Origin: Pseudomonadota bacterium | GTDB taxonomy: Bacteria; Verrucomicrobiota; Verrucomicrobiia; Limisphaerales; SXTU01 | Direction of reading: 5' to 3' | NCBI GenBank assembly: GCA_009922615.1 | Contig: RFVF01000001.1 | Coordinates: forward strand, 1 to 64,000 | Length of the DNA: 64,000 bases | Shown here: one piece after another, positions 36,110 through 45,950 of the stretch | Numbering within the stretch: position 1 is the first letter of the stretch | Layout: each line of letters opens with the position of its first letter | Notes under the pieces: generated by a model | The model's database searches: none | The model's input: the letters and a program-made list of their open reading frames with translations, nothing else | What the model was told of the DNA's origin: nothing | Made by a program: the position numbers and the translations under genes

Positions 36110-37504
36110 ATGCAACTACCCGATTCGCCGGAGCCCGCCCCGGTCCCCGATTTGCAGCAGCCTCCGCCAGCGCTGTATCCGCCCACGCCGATCGCGTGGC
36201 GGCTTGGCATCGGTGGTGCAGTCCTGGCGCTGGGCCTTGCGGCGTATGCGTTGCGCGAAGCCATCGGCCCGCGCGGTCAAGCGGGCGCGGGCGTGTTTTG
36301 CTTCTTTGGCCTGGTCGCGATGTTTTCCTCTAATCTCCGCGCGGTGAACTGGCGGACCATCGGCTGGGGCGTGGCGTTGCAAGTCATACTGGCCTTGCTC
36401 GTGTTGAAAGTGGAGGCCGTGAACAAGGCGTTCAACGCCGCCAAGGTCGTCGTTGTCAGCTTCATTGAGTTTTCGGATGCAGGTGCCAAATTCGTCTTTG
36501 GTAATCTCGCGGTGCCAGGCGATCTGGCGCTGAATCAAGGCAAGGAGTTCCTGTTCATCTTCGCCTTCAAGGCGTTGCCGCCGATCCTTTTCATCTCCGC
36601 TTTTTTCACCGTGCTTTATCACTACGGCGTTCTACAGAAAATCGTGCAGCTTATGGCGCGCGTCATGGTCCACCTGATGGGCACGAGCGGTGCGGAGACG
36701 CTCTCCGTATCAGCCAACGTTTTCATGGGCCAGACCGAGGCGCCGCTCATCGTGAAGCCCTACGTGCCGCGCATGACGAACTCTGAACTCTTCGTGCTGA
36801 TGGCCAGCGGCATGGCGCACATCTCCGGTGGTATGATGGTCATCTATATTGGCTACGGGGCCGATCCCGTCGCCGTGCTCACGACTTGCATCATGGCGTG
36901 TCCGTGCAGCCTTTACCTCGCAAAATTGTTCATGCCGGAACTGAGCCAGCCAGAGACGGCCGGGACCGTCCACGGTCACGCGGGAAAATCGCCCTATGTG
37001 AACGGCATTGACGCCGCCGCGTCCGGCACGAGTGACGGACTGAAGCTCGCGTTGAACGTCGCCGCAATGCTGATCGTGTTCATCGCGTTTGTGGCGATGT
37101 TTGACAAGCTGATCTCAATCGTCGCTCACGACCTCTCGCTGCAAAAAATCTTCGGCATGATCTTCTCGCCGGCGGCGTTTCTCATGGGCGTCGAGGAGGC
37201 TGATATTGCCAAAGTCGGCACGCTGCTTGGCACGAAGCTGGCGATGAACGAGCATGTCGCCTACCTCACCATGAAAGGATGGAAGCTCAAGGATCACTTC
37301 ATGACCGACCGTTCGTATCAACTCACCGCCTTCGCACTGACGGGCTTTGCGAACTTTGCCTCGGTGGGCATCCAGCTCGGCGGCATCGGCGCGCTGGCCC
37401 CCGATCGCCGGCACGATCTGGCGCGGCTCGGCTTGAAGGCGCTCTTCGTCGGTTTCACCGCCACGCTGCTGAATGCGGCCATCGCGGGGATTCTCCTGCC
37501 GTAG
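36110..37504 (+). CDS. Concentrative nucleoside transporter (CNT/NupC family)
   Basis: 464 residues. N-terminal helices lead into the CNT core: NWRTIGWGVALQVILALLVLK, then FLFIFAFKALPPILFISAFFTVLYHYGVLQ. The conserved nucleoside-site region is NVFMGQTEAPLIVKPYV with RMTNSELFVLMASGMAHISGG, equivalent to GQSEIFLIIKPY in NupC. It imports nucleosides with Na+ or H+. An inserted cytoplasmic loop (ETAGTVHGHAGKSPYVNGID) separates the halves. The last ~100 residues end in TLLNAAIAGILLP. Convergent with the isomerase gene, 18 bases apart. Confidence 0.9.
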   Translation: MQLPDSPEPAPVPDLQQPPPALYPPTPIAWRLGIGGAVLALGLAAYALREAIGPRGQAGAGVFCFFGLVAMFSSNLRAVNWRTIGWGVALQVILALLVLKVEAVNKAFNAAKVVVVSFIEFSDAGAKFVFGNLAVPGDLALNQGKEFLFIFAFKALPPILFISAFFTVLYHYGVLQKIVQLMARVMVHLMGTSGAETLSVSANVFMGQTEAPLIVKPYVPRMTNSELFVLMASGMAHISGGMMVIYIGYGADPVAVLTTCIMACPCSLYLAKLFMPELSQPETAGTVHGHAGKSPYVNGIDAAASGTSDGLKLALNVAAMLIVFIAFVAMFDKLISIVAHDLSLQKIFGMIFSPAAFLMGVEEADIAKVGTLLGTKLAMNEHVAYLTMKGWKLKDHFMTDRSYQLTAFALTGFANFASVGIQLGGIGALAPDRRHDLARLGLKALFVGFTATLLNAAIAGILLP

Positions 37505-37522
37505 TCGCGGACCGGCAACGCT

Positions 37523-38446
37523 TCACGCGGCGAACAATTCCTTCATCCGCTTGAGCACCGGCGGCACGGCTTCATACGGGTTGGCCTTCGCCTCGAATTC
37601 CAGCGCGATGTAGCCCTGATAACGAGCGTCGCGCAGAATCTTCACCTTGCGCGCGAGATCAGCCGGCTCGGATTCCTTCGCGCCCAGCCGGTGAATCTCC
37701 GTCTTCATCTGCACGTTTACGGCGTAGGGCGCGATCTTCTCGAAGTCGTCGTAAGGATTTTCCGTGCGGAAGTTTCCCGAATCCAGATTGACGCCGAGCC
37801 AGCGGCTGTTGACCTGCTTGATGAGCTTGAGCAAATGCTCGGCGCTGCCGATGGCGTCATGGTTTTCGATGCCGAGGAAAATCCCCTTCTGTCCGGCGTA
37901 ATCGCTGCACTCCTCCAGTGCGGCGATTACGAGTTTGTCCGCATCCTCGCGCGACAGTTCCTTCGTCTGCCCGGCAAACACGCGCACGTGCGACGTGCCC
38001 AGCACGGCGGCGCGGTCGATCCATTGCTTCGTCAGCGCGATCTCGGCATCGCGCTTCTCGCCTTTGGGATGCGAGAAGTTGTTGCCGATGGCCGTGCCGC
38101 TGATGGCCACGCCCTTGACGAACGCGTGGCGGCGGATTTGCACGAGATAATCCGTCGCCAACGCCTTTGGGAAAAAATAGCTCGTCAACTCCGTGCCCTC
38201 GCACCCGTGCGCGGCGCAGAAGTCGATGAACTTGAACATGTCCATCGCCTGTCCGGCGGGGACGGCCTTGCCCGCGCCGCGCTGGAGTTCGCCGGTGAAA
38301 TACTCGCGGAACGAATAAGCAGCGAGACTGAGCAGCAGACGGGCCTTGCCCGTGCGGCCCAGCGGCTCGATGGCCCGGGCGACGGGCGCGGCGAGCAAGG
38401 TGGCGGCGGTAGCTTGGAGGAATTGGCGACGAGTCGGCGTGTTCAT
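37523..38446 (-). CDS. Exported sugar phosphate isomerase/epimerase-like TIM-barrel protein
   Basis: 307 residues with a Tat-type signal (TPTRRQFLQATAATLLAAPVARA). The AP-endonuclease-2 type barrel shows FIDFCAAHGCEGTELTSYFFP, GIFLGIENHDAIGSAEHLLKL, WLGVNLDSGNFRTENPYDDFEKIAPY and YIALEFEA, holding the Glu/Asp/His metal ligands. Relatives include hydroxypyruvate isomerase, inosose dehydratase and many unassigned exported copies in Verrucomicrobiota. Substrate unknown. The next gene on the other side is a response regulator, in the opposite direction. Confidence 0.87.
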   Translation of the reverse strand: MNTPTRRQFLQATAATLLAAPVARAIEPLGRTGKARLLLSLAAYSFREYFTGELQRGAGKAVPAGQAMDMFKFIDFCAAHGCEGTELTSYFFPKALATDYLVQIRRHAFVKGVAISGTAIGNNFSHPKGEKRDAEIALTKQWIDRAAVLGTSHVRVFAGQTKELSREDADKLVIAALEECSDYAGQKGIFLGIENHDAIGSAEHLLKLIKQVNSRWLGVNLDSGNFRTENPYDDFEKIAPYAVNVQMKTEIHRLGAKESEPADLARKVKILRDARYQGYIALEFEAKANPYEAVPPVLKRMKELFAA

Positions 38447-38659
38447 GGTTGGCCGAGGAGCGAAGCAGAAGGCGGACGGGACGGAAATCAGAAAATATTG
38501 AGTCCCTTAGCGCGTGCGCGTGTTCCCGAAGAAGCAGGCCGGGGAAATCCAGGTTGACTTGGGGGACGAGCCGCTCGCACGCTTCAAGTCAGCCGTAGTT
38601 TGGTGTGTTTGTTTTGAAACGCCCGTTGTGTTCGGGCAGCCGTGCCGTGTCGTGAGAAT

Positions 38660-39118
38660 ATGAACCCAGCCGCGCCGTTTGCTTTAGTTGTCGAAGACCA
38701 CCACGAGGTTGCGGAGAGCTTGCGCCGCGTGCTCGAAAAGATGGGGGTGGTTGCCGTTGTGGCCCAAGATGGCGAGGCCGCGTTAAAGGTCATGAACACC
38801 CAGCACTTCGACTTGATCGTCGTGGACATCCTGCTGCCGCGGGTGAACGGTTTGGAGGTAATGCGCGCCATCCGGCAGCTTTCCCATTTGCGGGAAGTGC
38901 CCGTAATAGTCATCAGTTGTGTCACCGACGCGGAAGCGCAGGCGCAGGCGGCGGCGATGGGAGCCGTGCATTACCTGTGCAAGCCGTTTGAGATGTTTGA
39001 GTTTCAAGCGCAGGTGGAACGCATTCTAAAACCCCAGTTGATGCGACGGCCGTTTGTGGCGAGCACTCCACCCTCCCCAGATGGACCTGCCCACTTACCG
39101 TGGCAACCACGACGTTAG
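38660..39118 (+). CDS. Single-domain response regulator with short tail
   Basis: 152 residues from the ATG at 38660; a GTG at 38642 is also in frame. The receiver has acidic VVEDHHEV, phosphoacceptor in LIVVDILLPRVNG, Ser in VIVISCV and Lys in YLCKPFEM. A 35-residue Pro-rich tail follows without an output domain, so it acts through protein contact, like CheY or Spo0F types. No kinase partner is adjacent; it is possibly served by a hybrid kinase elsewhere. Confidence 0.9.
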   Translation: MNPAAPFALVVEDHHEVAESLRRVLEKMGVVAVVAQDGEAALKVMNTQHFDLIVVDILLPRVNGLEVMRAIRQLSHLREVPVIVISCVTDAEAQAQAAAMGAVHYLCKPFEMFEFQAQVERILKPQLMRRPFVASTPPSPDGPAHLPWQPRR

Positions 39119-39167
39119 TCACCCGGGCGCCGCTCTCGCGAAATATGCGCCCGGGGCCGGACGGCGC

Positions 39168-40964
39168 TCATCCCTTCTGCGTTTCCTTCGCCCAAGTATC
39201 CTTGAGCGTGATTGTGCGGTTGAAGACGGGTTTGCCCGGCACGCTGTCCTTGTCCAAGCAGAAGTAGCCGAGGCGTTCGAATTGATAGCGCGCCGCGGGA
39301 TCGGCGGCTTGCAATGATGGTTCCAGTTTGGCCGTGATGACTTCGAGGCTCTTCTGGTTGAGCACGGTCTTGAAGTCGCGGCCGTCCGCCTCCGGTTCAG
39401 CCTCGGTGAAGAGCCGGTCGTAAAGGCGCACCTCGGCGTCCACGGCGTGCGCGGCGCTGACCCAGTGGATGGTGCCCTTGACCTTGCGGCCAGCGGTCGC
39501 GCCGCCGGTCTTGCTGTCGAGATCGGCGGTGCAACGCAGCTCGGTGACCTGGCCAGCAGCGTCTTTCACCACTTCCTCGCACTTGATGATGTAGGCGTAT
39601 TTGAGGCGCACTTCGCCACCGGGCTTGAGACGGAAATACTTGGGCGGCGGCACCTCGGCGAAGTCGTCGCGGTCGATGAAGAGCTCGCGGCTGAAGGGGA
39701 TTTTGCGTTTGCCGGCGGCTTCGTCTTCGGGGTTGTTGGTGGCGTCGAGTTCCTCGGTCTGGCCGGCGGGATAGTTCGTGATGACGACCTTGATGGGCCG
39801 TAGCACGGCGAGGCGGCGGAGGGCGCGCTTGTTCAAGTCTTCGCGGATGGCGTGCTCATAGACAGCGATGTCGGTGACACTGACAAACTTCGTCACGCCC
39901 ACGCCGATGGCGAAGGCGCGCAGGGCCTCGGGCGTCACACCGCGGCGGCGGATGCCGCTGATGGTGGGCAGGCGCGGATCGTCCCAGCCGGTGACGAGGC
40001 CGGCCTCTACGAGCGCGATGAGCTTGCGCTTGGAGACGATCATGTGGCTGGGGATGAGCTTGGCGAACTCGTATTGGTGTGGCAGTGCGCGGGGCAAATC
40101 GAGCGCGCCGAGGATCCAATCGTAGAGCGGGCGATGCACTTCAAACTCGAGCGTGCAGATGCTGTGCGTGATGCCTTCGAGGTAATCGCTCAGGCAGTGC
40201 GCGAAGTCATACATCGGGTAGATGCACCACTGGTCGCCCGTGTGATGGTGCGTGGCGTGGCGTATGCGGTAGAGCAGGGGATCGCGCAACCAGACATTCG
40301 GCGCGGTCACGTCGATCTTCGCGCGCAGCACGCGCGTGCCGTCGGGGAACTCGCCAGCCTTCATGCGGGCGAAGAGGTCGAGGTTCTCGGCGACGGAGCG
40401 GTCGCGGAAGGGTGACGGTTTCGCGGTGCGGCGATATTCGTCGGTGTCCTCGGGTGAGAGGTCGCAGACGAAGGCCTTGCCCTTCTCGATGAGCTGGACG
40501 GCGTAGGCGTGGATTTGGGTAAAGTAGTCGGAAGCGTAGAAGGGCTCCAGGGTTTGGGCACTCGGGTCTGGGGTGCCGGCCACAGGCGCGAGGTGGAAGT
40601 CTGATTTGCCATTCACTAACTGTGTCGCGGGCGTCGCGCCTCTGGCTTTCAAGCCCAGCTTGTCATCCGCCCAACCGGCGATGAGCCAGTTCACGTCTGC
40701 CTGGATGCTCTCGACATACTCGACTTCCTCCTTCGTCGGGTTGGTGTCGTCCATGCGGAGGTTGCACACGCCGCCGAACTCGCGCGCGATGCCGAAGTTG
40801 AGGCAGATGCTCTTGGCGTGGCCGATGTGAAGGTAGCCGTTGGGCTCGGGCGGAAAGCGTGTGTGGATGCGCGGGTAGCGTCCCTCGGTGACGTGCTGCG
40901 CGACGAGGTCGCGGATGAAATCGCTCGGGGCAGGCGCGGGCGGGGCGGCGTTTGGGTTGCTCAT
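39168..40964 (-). CDS. glnS: Glutaminyl-tRNA synthetase
   Basis: 598 residues from the ATG at 40964 (an upstream start adds 28 poor residues). It charges tRNA-Gln. The class I HIGH box is in PPEPNGYLHIGHAKS near residue 45, and the KMSKS equivalent is HMIVSKRKL. The two C-terminal beta barrels for anticodon reading are present (RELFIDRDDFAEVPPPKYF...). Compared with E. coli GlnRS (554 residues), it carries an extra ~35 residues between the NWLIAGW and YASDYF motifs (plus-strand 40545-40650), including LVNGKSDFHLAP. Stands alone, convergent with the response regulator. Confidence 0.95.
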   Translation of the reverse strand: MSNPNAAPPAPAPSDFIRDLVAQHVTEGRYPRIHTRFPPEPNGYLHIGHAKSICLNFGIAREFGGVCNLRMDDTNPTKEEVEYVESIQADVNWLIAGWADDKLGLKARGATPATQLVNGKSDFHLAPVAGTPDPSAQTLEPFYASDYFTQIHAYAVQLIEKGKAFVCDLSPEDTDEYRRTAKPSPFRDRSVAENLDLFARMKAGEFPDGTRVLRAKIDVTAPNVWLRDPLLYRIRHATHHHTGDQWCIYPMYDFAHCLSDYLEGITHSICTLEFEVHRPLYDWILGALDLPRALPHQYEFAKLIPSHMIVSKRKLIALVEAGLVTGWDDPRLPTISGIRRRGVTPEALRAFAIGVGVTKFVSVTDIAVYEHAIREDLNKRALRRLAVLRPIKVVITNYPAGQTEELDATNNPEDEAAGKRKIPFSRELFIDRDDFAEVPPPKYFRLKPGGEVRLKYAYIIKCEEVVKDAAGQVTELRCTADLDSKTGGATAGRKVKGTIHWVSAAHAVDAEVRLYDRLFTEAEPEADGRDFKTVLNQKSLEVITAKLEPSLQAADPAARYQFERLGYFCLDKDSVPGKPVFNRTITLKDTWAKETQKG

Positions 40965-41113
40965 TCGATGCGGGCGAGACGGTAGCAAAGGCATTCCGCA
41001 CGGCGAAAGAGGATTTCCTGCGTCGCACCCGAAGGCCGCGATTCTCATAAGGGGGGCACGCCAGCTTTTACGATCTTCGCGGTCGTTGCGTAAGGCTCTT
41101 TCAAAACCAAGGC

Positions 41114-41141
41114 TCGACCTTCACCCGTCGCACGCTACACT
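41114..41141 (+). promoter_or_regulatory. Possible sigma-70-type promoter of ispH
   Basis: TCGACC (41114-41119) and TACACT (41136-41141) with a 16-base spacer. Each box matches the consensus at four of six positions. Transcription would begin about where the ATG at 41151 lies, implying a leaderless message. Weak evidence. Confidence 0.25.
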
Positions 41142-41150
41142 AGCCTCGTC

Positions 41151-42380
41151 ATGTCAACGATTGCGCCGCCCGCGCCGCCGCAGAAAATTAACCTCCGCCG
41201 CCCCGACATCATGTCCGCCGTGCAGGCGCAGGTGGAGTCGCACTATCGTAGCACCTTGGTGGAACGCATCCGCGCCCACGGCAACCAGCTCGCCGCGCCG
41301 GGCCTGACCATCAAGCTCGCGAAGGAGTTCGGCTTCTGTTACGGCGTCGAGCGCGCCATTGACCTTGCCTACGCGGCGCGGCGCTCGTTCCCGCCGGAGA
41401 AACCGATCTATCTGCTGGGCGAAATCATTCACAACCCCGAGGTCAACGACCAGATCCGCAACCTCGGCATCCGCATGCTGGCCAACAAACCCACGGACGT
41501 GGAGCTTGCCGTGTTGCAACGCGAGGACGTGGTCATCATCCCCGCGTTCGGCACCGAGGTCGCCACCCGCCGCAAGTTGGAGGAGAAGGGCTGCTTGCTG
41601 GTGGACACCACCTGCGGCGACGTGATGAGCGTGTGGAAACGCGTCCGCCAATACTCGAAGGAGAGCGTCACCAGCATCATTCACGGCAAGGCCAAGCATG
41701 AGGAAACCAAGGCCACGACCTCGCAGGCCACGGCCTACGGCGCCGGCCACTACCTCGTCGTGTTCAACCTCGCGGAGACCGATTACGTCTGCGACTACAT
41801 CCTGCGTGGCGGCGACAAGGCGGAGTTCCTCGAGAAGTTCAAGGGTGCCCACTCGCCGGGCTTTGATCCGGACGAACATTTGCTCGCCGTGGGCGTGGCC
41901 AACCAGACGACGATGCTGCGCGGCGAGACCGAGGAAGTGCAGCGGCGCTTCAAGGCCGCGATGGAAAAGAAATACGGACCGGAACAACTCGAAACGCATT
42001 TCCGTTTCTTCGACACGATCTGCGGCGCGACGCAGGACCGGCAGGACGCGTTGGAAAAGCTGCTGCAAACCAAACTCGACCTCCTGCTGGTCGTGGGCGG
42101 CTACAACTCTTCGAATACCTCGCACCTCGCCGAGATGGGCGAGAAGGTGCTGCCCACCTACTTCATCAAGAACGCCGCGAAGATGGAGTCCGCCGCGCTC
42201 ATCCGGCATTGGAACCAGCACAAACACGTCGAGGAAAGCACGCCGAACTGGCTGCCCGCCGGCTCCATCACCGTGGGCATCACTGCCGGAGCGAGCTGCC
42301 CGAACAACTTGATCGAGGACGCGATCCGACGGCTCTTCGAGCTGCGAGGGATCGCGGTGCAGGAGTTGTTGGCGAACTGA
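41151..42380 (+). CDS. ispH: 4-hydroxy-3-methylbut-2-enyl diphosphate reductase, long (cyanobacterial/plant) type
   Basis: 409 residues. This is the last step of the methylerythritol phosphate pathway, giving IPP and DMAPP. The Fe-S cysteines are in FGFCYGVERAIDLAYAARR, VDTTCGDVMSVWKRV and ASCPNNLIEDAI. The His in EIIHNPEVN and the IHGKAKHEETKAT segment match the ~400-residue type found in cyanobacteria and chloroplasts, rather than the ~310-residue E. coli type. The N-terminal ~45 residues are an extension; ATG 41151 is chosen, and an internal ATG (41211) is possible. dgt starts 28 bases later on the same strand. Confidence 0.94.
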   Translation: MSTIAPPAPPQKINLRRPDIMSAVQAQVESHYRSTLVERIRAHGNQLAAPGLTIKLAKEFGFCYGVERAIDLAYAARRSFPPEKPIYLLGEIIHNPEVNDQIRNLGIRMLANKPTDVELAVLQREDVVIIPAFGTEVATRRKLEEKGCLLVDTTCGDVMSVWKRVRQYSKESVTSIIHGKAKHEETKATTSQATAYGAGHYLVVFNLAETDYVCDYILRGGDKAEFLEKFKGAHSPGFDPDEHLLAVGVANQTTMLRGETEEVQRRFKAAMEKKYGPEQLETHFRFFDTICGATQDRQDALEKLLQTKLDLLLVVGGYNSSNTSHLAEMGEKVLPTYFIKNAAKMESAALIRHWNQHKHVEESTPNWLPAGSITVGITAGASCPNNLIEDAIRRLFELRGIAVQELLAN

Positions 42381-42408
42381 CGGAAAGCTCCGCGTTCCGC
42401 ATTTCCCA

Positions 42409-43566
42409 ATGCCCTGCCCGCGCGAAGAACTTGAAGCCCGCGAGCGCCAGTTCCTTGCGCCGTTCGCGCAATTCTCTGCCGACACGCGCGGGCGCAAGCA
42501 CGCCGAACCGCCGCCCGAGTGGCGCACGCATTACCAGCGCGACCGCGACCGCATCATCCACTCGCGCGCGTTTCGTCGGCTGGAATACAAAACCCAGGTC
42601 TTCCTCAACGGCACCGGCGATCACCTCCGCACCCGGCTCACGCACACGATGGAAGTCGCCGGCATCGCCCGGAACATCGCCCGCGCGCTGCGGCTCAACG
42701 AGGATTTGACCGAAGCCATCGCCCTCGCGCATGACCTCGGCCATTCGCCCTTCGGCCACACGGGTGAGGAGACACTCGACCGGTTGATGCGCCAATACGG
42801 TGGCTTCGAGCACAACCGTCAGAGCCTGCGCGTCGTCGAGTTGCTGGAGCAGAAATATCCTGGTTTCCCCGGACTAAACCTGACGTGGGAAGTCCGCGAG
42901 GGCTTGGTGAAGCACTACTCCGCCTACGATCATCCCAGTAAGCGTCCCGGCTTCGACGCGAAGAGCTCCTCCCTCGAAGCGCAAGTTGCCAATCTGGCCG
43001 ACGAAATCGCCTACTACAGCCACGACCTTGATGACGGCCTCGATGCCGGCCTGCTCTCCGAGGCCAAGCTCCGCCGCGACGTGAAGGTGTGGGCGCAGGC
43101 GGCGCGCCGCACGAAGCGCGAGCATGGCGAACTGCCGGACGAATGCCGCCGCTACTTCATCATTCGCTGTCTAATTGATGACCACGTGCGTGACGTGGTG
43201 GAGACGAGCGAGGCGGCGATTGCTCAGGCTGGGGTGAAGTCGGCTGACGAAGTCCGGCTGCACGCCCAGCCACTCATCCGCTACAGCACCGCGCGGCGGA
43301 AGTTGAACTTGGAGCTGCGGAAATACCTCTATCAAAACCTTTATTTGAGCGATGCCGTCCACGAACCCCACGTGCGCGCGACGAAGATGCTCGAAGAGTT
43401 GTTTCACCACTTGCTGAAGCATCCTGCGGAAGTTGACGCATGGACGCGCAAGTCTGTCAAGATGGCGGGCCGGTCACGCGCGGTGTGTGATTACGTAGCG
43501 GGGATGACCGACCGGTATGCAATCGCCGAAAGCGAAAGAATCCGAGCCAACCCGATCAGGGGTTGA
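42409..43566 (+). CDS. dgt: Deoxyguanosinetriphosphate triphosphohydrolase (dGTPase-like)
   Basis: 385 residues. It hydrolyses dGTP (and often other dNTPs in this group) to the nucleoside plus triphosphate. The HD-domain metal ligands are His in [13 protein letters not shown], His-Asp in [16 protein letters not shown] and Asp in [16 protein letters not shown]. The N-terminal [20 protein letters not shown] motif is typical of Dgt type 2 (about 380 residues, not the 505 of E. coli). The end overlaps the convergent prepilin-like gene by 11 bases. Confidence 0.93.
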   Translation: MPCPREELEARERQFLAPFAQFSADTRGRKHAEPPPEWRTHYQRDRDRIIHSRAFRRLEYKTQVFLNGTGDHLRTRLTHTMEVAGIARNIARALRLNEDLTEAIALAHDLGHSPFGHTGEETLDRLMRQYGGFEHNRQSLRVVELLEQKYPGFPGLNLTWEVREGLVKHYSAYDHPSKRPGFDAKSSSLEAQVANLADEIAYYSHDLDDGLDAGLLSEAKLRRDVKVWAQAARRTKREHGELPDECRRYFIIRCLIDDHVRDVVETSEAAIAQAGVKSADEVRLHAQPLIRYSTARRKLNLELRKYLYQNLYLSDAVHEPHVRATKMLEELFHHLLKHPAEVDAWTRKSVKMAGRSRAVCDYVAGMTDRYAIAESERIRANPIRG

Positions 43567-44410
43567 CCGCTCGATAAAGGTTGTTCCAAATCACGTCGAT
43601 ACCGAGCTTTTCGTCACCGCTAGCTTGCTGTGGAAGCAATGTGTTAGTGGACACAAGCGAAGAGTGCCCGTCGAGAAACACGATGTTTCCACCGCGGCCC
43701 CCGTGCCGGATGGCGAAGCTCCGCCACCGGTTCGCTGGATTCACAGAATTAAACCCAGGGGACGCGTTAATGACCTCTCCTGCCGGGTCGAATACGCTAT
43801 CAAACATCAGCACAGTGTTAGCTGGCTTCAAAATGCTAGCCATGCGGGGCATGTCGGGAAATGCTAGGCTTGGGCCACCAACACCTGATGCGTCAGCCTT
43901 TTTCAGATCGATGTTCATGACAAAACTGAAAAACCCGTATTGGCCATTTGGAGTGGGAGCTGAACCCTGTCGGGCGGCTGCACAATGCCATACCTTTCCT
44001 TTACCGCCAGGGTATGGCAGGCTCGCGGTGTTGTTAGCATAAACAGCAGATCCGGGAGCAGCCCAGTACGTGGAAAGTGGCTTTTCGCTCATGTAAGTCG
44101 GAAGCAAGTTGAACCATGCTGCCGCATCCGAAGGGTTGCCACTAGTCCCCGCAACACCGTAAGTGCCAGCTGCCCCCATGCCATCCCGAGGCATTTTGTC
44201 GTCGTAATCGCCTGCGTAAAGCAACTGGCCTAATCCCCATTGCTTGATTCCATTCAAACAACTCGTGCCTTTCGCCTTATCTTTTGCTTTGCTCAACGCT
44301 GGCAACAACATCCCCGCCAAGATCGCGACGATCGCGATGACGACGAGGAGTTCGATTAGGGTGAAGGCAAACCGGGGGCGGCCATCTCGGGTGGGCGCGG
44401 GCTGGTTCAT
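43556..44410 (-). CDS. Prepilin-like secreted protein (DUF1559-type)
   Basis: 284 residues from the ATG at 44410; 27 further upstream residues are unlikely. The leader [17 protein letters not shown] departs from the rule because Ala, not Gly, precedes the Phe, so cleavage by prepilin peptidase may be altered. It continues [14 protein letters not shown] and [21 protein letters not shown], and near the C-terminus [11 protein letters not shown] (the FxDGH motif). The C-terminal domain is large and probably surface exposed. Convergent with dgt. Confidence 0.87.
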   Translation of the reverse strand: MNQPAPTRDGRPRFAFTLIELLVVIAIVAILAGMLLPALSKAKDKAKGTSCLNGIKQWGLGQLLYAGDYDDKMPRDGMGAAGTYGVAGTSGNPSDAAAWFNLLPTYMSEKPLSTYWAAPGSAVYANNTASLPYPGGKGKVWHCAAARQGSAPTPNGQYGFFSFVMNIDLKKADASGVGGPSLAFPDMPRMASILKPANTVLMFDSVFDPAGEVINASPGFNSVNPANRWRSFAIRHGGRGGNIVFLDGHSSLVSTNTLLPQQASGDEKLGIDVIWNNLYRAVNP

Positions 44411-44610
44411 GGGCTGCGGTTGGTGTTGATTGAGGCGCTTGGGCGCGTCAGTTTCCTGACGCACGATGGTGGGACCGTAGTCAGGGGGCACCAGCCCGGC
44501 AAGCGTTGATTCGTTACGGGATGGTGAAACTTATTGAGCATGTCCATGCACCGCATTTCACCGTGCGCGGCGTTGACACGGAGGCAGGGAAAAAGCTCTA
44601 CTGGCCGGGT

Positions 44611-45843
44611 ATGAAGTGCCATTTTTCTCTGGCCGCTGCGCTGTGCCTCAGTGTCGCGGGCGCGTTCGCGGCTGACGAAGCCACCGTCAAGGCCCCGCGC
44701 ATCAACGTCCGCGGCCAGCCCACCACCGGCAGCGAGGTCGTCACGCAGCTCAAGCAAGGCGAGAAGATCACTGTGCTTGAAGAGATCGTCCATCCCAAGC
44801 CCGGCAAGGACGAGCCGGCCAAGTGGCTGCGTATCGCACTGCCCGCCAACACGCCGGTGTGGGTCAGCACGCACTTCCTCACCAACGGCGTGGTGGCTGT
44901 GCCGCGCTTGAACATCCGCTCTGGTCCGGGCGAAAATTTCAGCGTCATCGGTCGCATGCCCAAGGGTTCGGCCATCAAGGAACTTCGCCGCAGCGGTGAC
45001 TGGCTCGAAATCGAGACGCCGCCCAACACCTTCGCCTACATCGCCGCCGACCTCGTCACGCGCAACGCCGCTGCGCCGGCTCCGTTGCCACCTTCGGCCA
45101 CCTCGCAGCTCGCCGGCAAAGGCAAAGCGCCCGGCAAGGCCGGTGACAAATCGGGCAAGCAGTTGGCCAAGGCCACGCCCAAAGGCCCGCCCATCGCCGC
45201 GCCGGACACCAAGCCCACGCTGGAGCCGGTGGAGGTCAAGCCGATTGGCACTCCGCCCGTCGCGTTGGCTCCCGGAGTGGCCGCGGTCAAGCCGCCCGCG
45301 GTCCCGCCGCCGGCGGCTGTGTTGACTCCCGTGCCGGCCACGAATCCGCCCGTCGTCGTCGCCGTGGCCGAACCGAAGCCCGAGCCCGCGAAGGTCCCGC
45401 CGCCGGCGGCGTTGACTGAGAATGTGCCACCGCCCGCCGACCCGTTCGAATCCACCGGTCGTTACAAAGTGGATCCTGAGCCCAAGAGCAGCGGCATCGG
45501 CGGCTGGTTCAAAAACTTGTTTGCCAAGAAGCCCGCCGAGCCCAAGGCCAAGGCCGCGCCCACCACCAAGCCGCCCTTGGATGAAGGCCCGCTGCCGATG
45601 CGCATCGTCACGCGCGAGGGCATCGTGGCGCGTTCGTGGAACATCCAGACGCCGAGTGACTGGGCGTTGCAGGACGCTGAATCCGGCCGTGTCATCAACT
45701 ATCTGTGGAGCTCATCCACGAACATTCCGTGGAAAACGCTCAAGGGCCGCACCGTCGTTGTCACCGGCGAGGAAGCGCTCGACGTGCGGTGGCCGAACAC
45801 GCCCGTGTTGAAGATCGACACGCTCAAGACGTTGGAGGAGTAA
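44611..45843 (+). CDS. Secreted protein with two SH3b domains and a proline/alanine-rich linker
   Basis: 410 residues from the ATG at 44611, giving a clean signal peptide (LAAALCLSVAGAFAA); the longer frame from 44506 is rejected. Two bacterial SH3 domains follow (ATVKAPRINVRGQPTTGSEV and VVAVPRLNIRSGPGENFSVIG), each with the INVR/NIR-x-GP signature. A ~170-residue linker rich in Pro, Ala and Lys comes next. The C-terminal ~110 residues (FKNLFAKKP...; MRIVTREGIVARSWNIQTP; VVTGEEALDVRWPNTPVLKI) form a conserved domain. SH3b domains usually bind peptidoglycan or stem peptides, so an envelope role is likely. Followed by inverted repeat E and folD. Confidence 0.8.
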   Translation: MKCHFSLAAALCLSVAGAFAADEATVKAPRINVRGQPTTGSEVVTQLKQGEKITVLEEIVHPKPGKDEPAKWLRIALPANTPVWVSTHFLTNGVVAVPRLNIRSGPGENFSVIGRMPKGSAIKELRRSGDWLEIETPPNTFAYIAADLVTRNAAAPAPLPPSATSQLAGKGKAPGKAGDKSGKQLAKATPKGPPIAAPDTKPTLEPVEVKPIGTPPVALAPGVAAVKPPAVPPPAAVLTPVPATNPPVVVAVAEPKPEPAKVPPPAALTENVPPPADPFESTGRYKVDPEPKSSGIGGWFKNLFAKKPAEPKAKAAPTTKPPLDEGPLPMRIVTREGIVARSWNIQTPSDWALQDAESGRVINYLWSSSTNIPWKTLKGRTVVVTGEEALDVRWPNTPVLKIDTLKTLEE

Positions 45844-45854
45844 GCGAAGGGTGC

Positions 45855-45947
45855 GGGATTAAGATCAGGTCTGGATTAAGAGCAGAACAGCAAGCTCCCG
45901 ATCCTCCGTCCCTTCCTGCTCTTACTCCTGCTCATCATCTCAATCCC
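45855..45947. repeat. Inverted-repeat element E just upstream of folD
   Basis: Left arm 45855-45885 (GGGATTAAGATCAGGTCTGG...) and right arm 45916-45947 (...CATCATCTCAATCCC) are imperfect complements over about 31 bases. Element-like AGCAGAACAGCAAGCTCCCG fills the loop. The right arm ends three bases before the folD ATG, so the ribosome site lies inside the element. Confidence 0.7.
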
Positions 45948-45950
45948 TGC

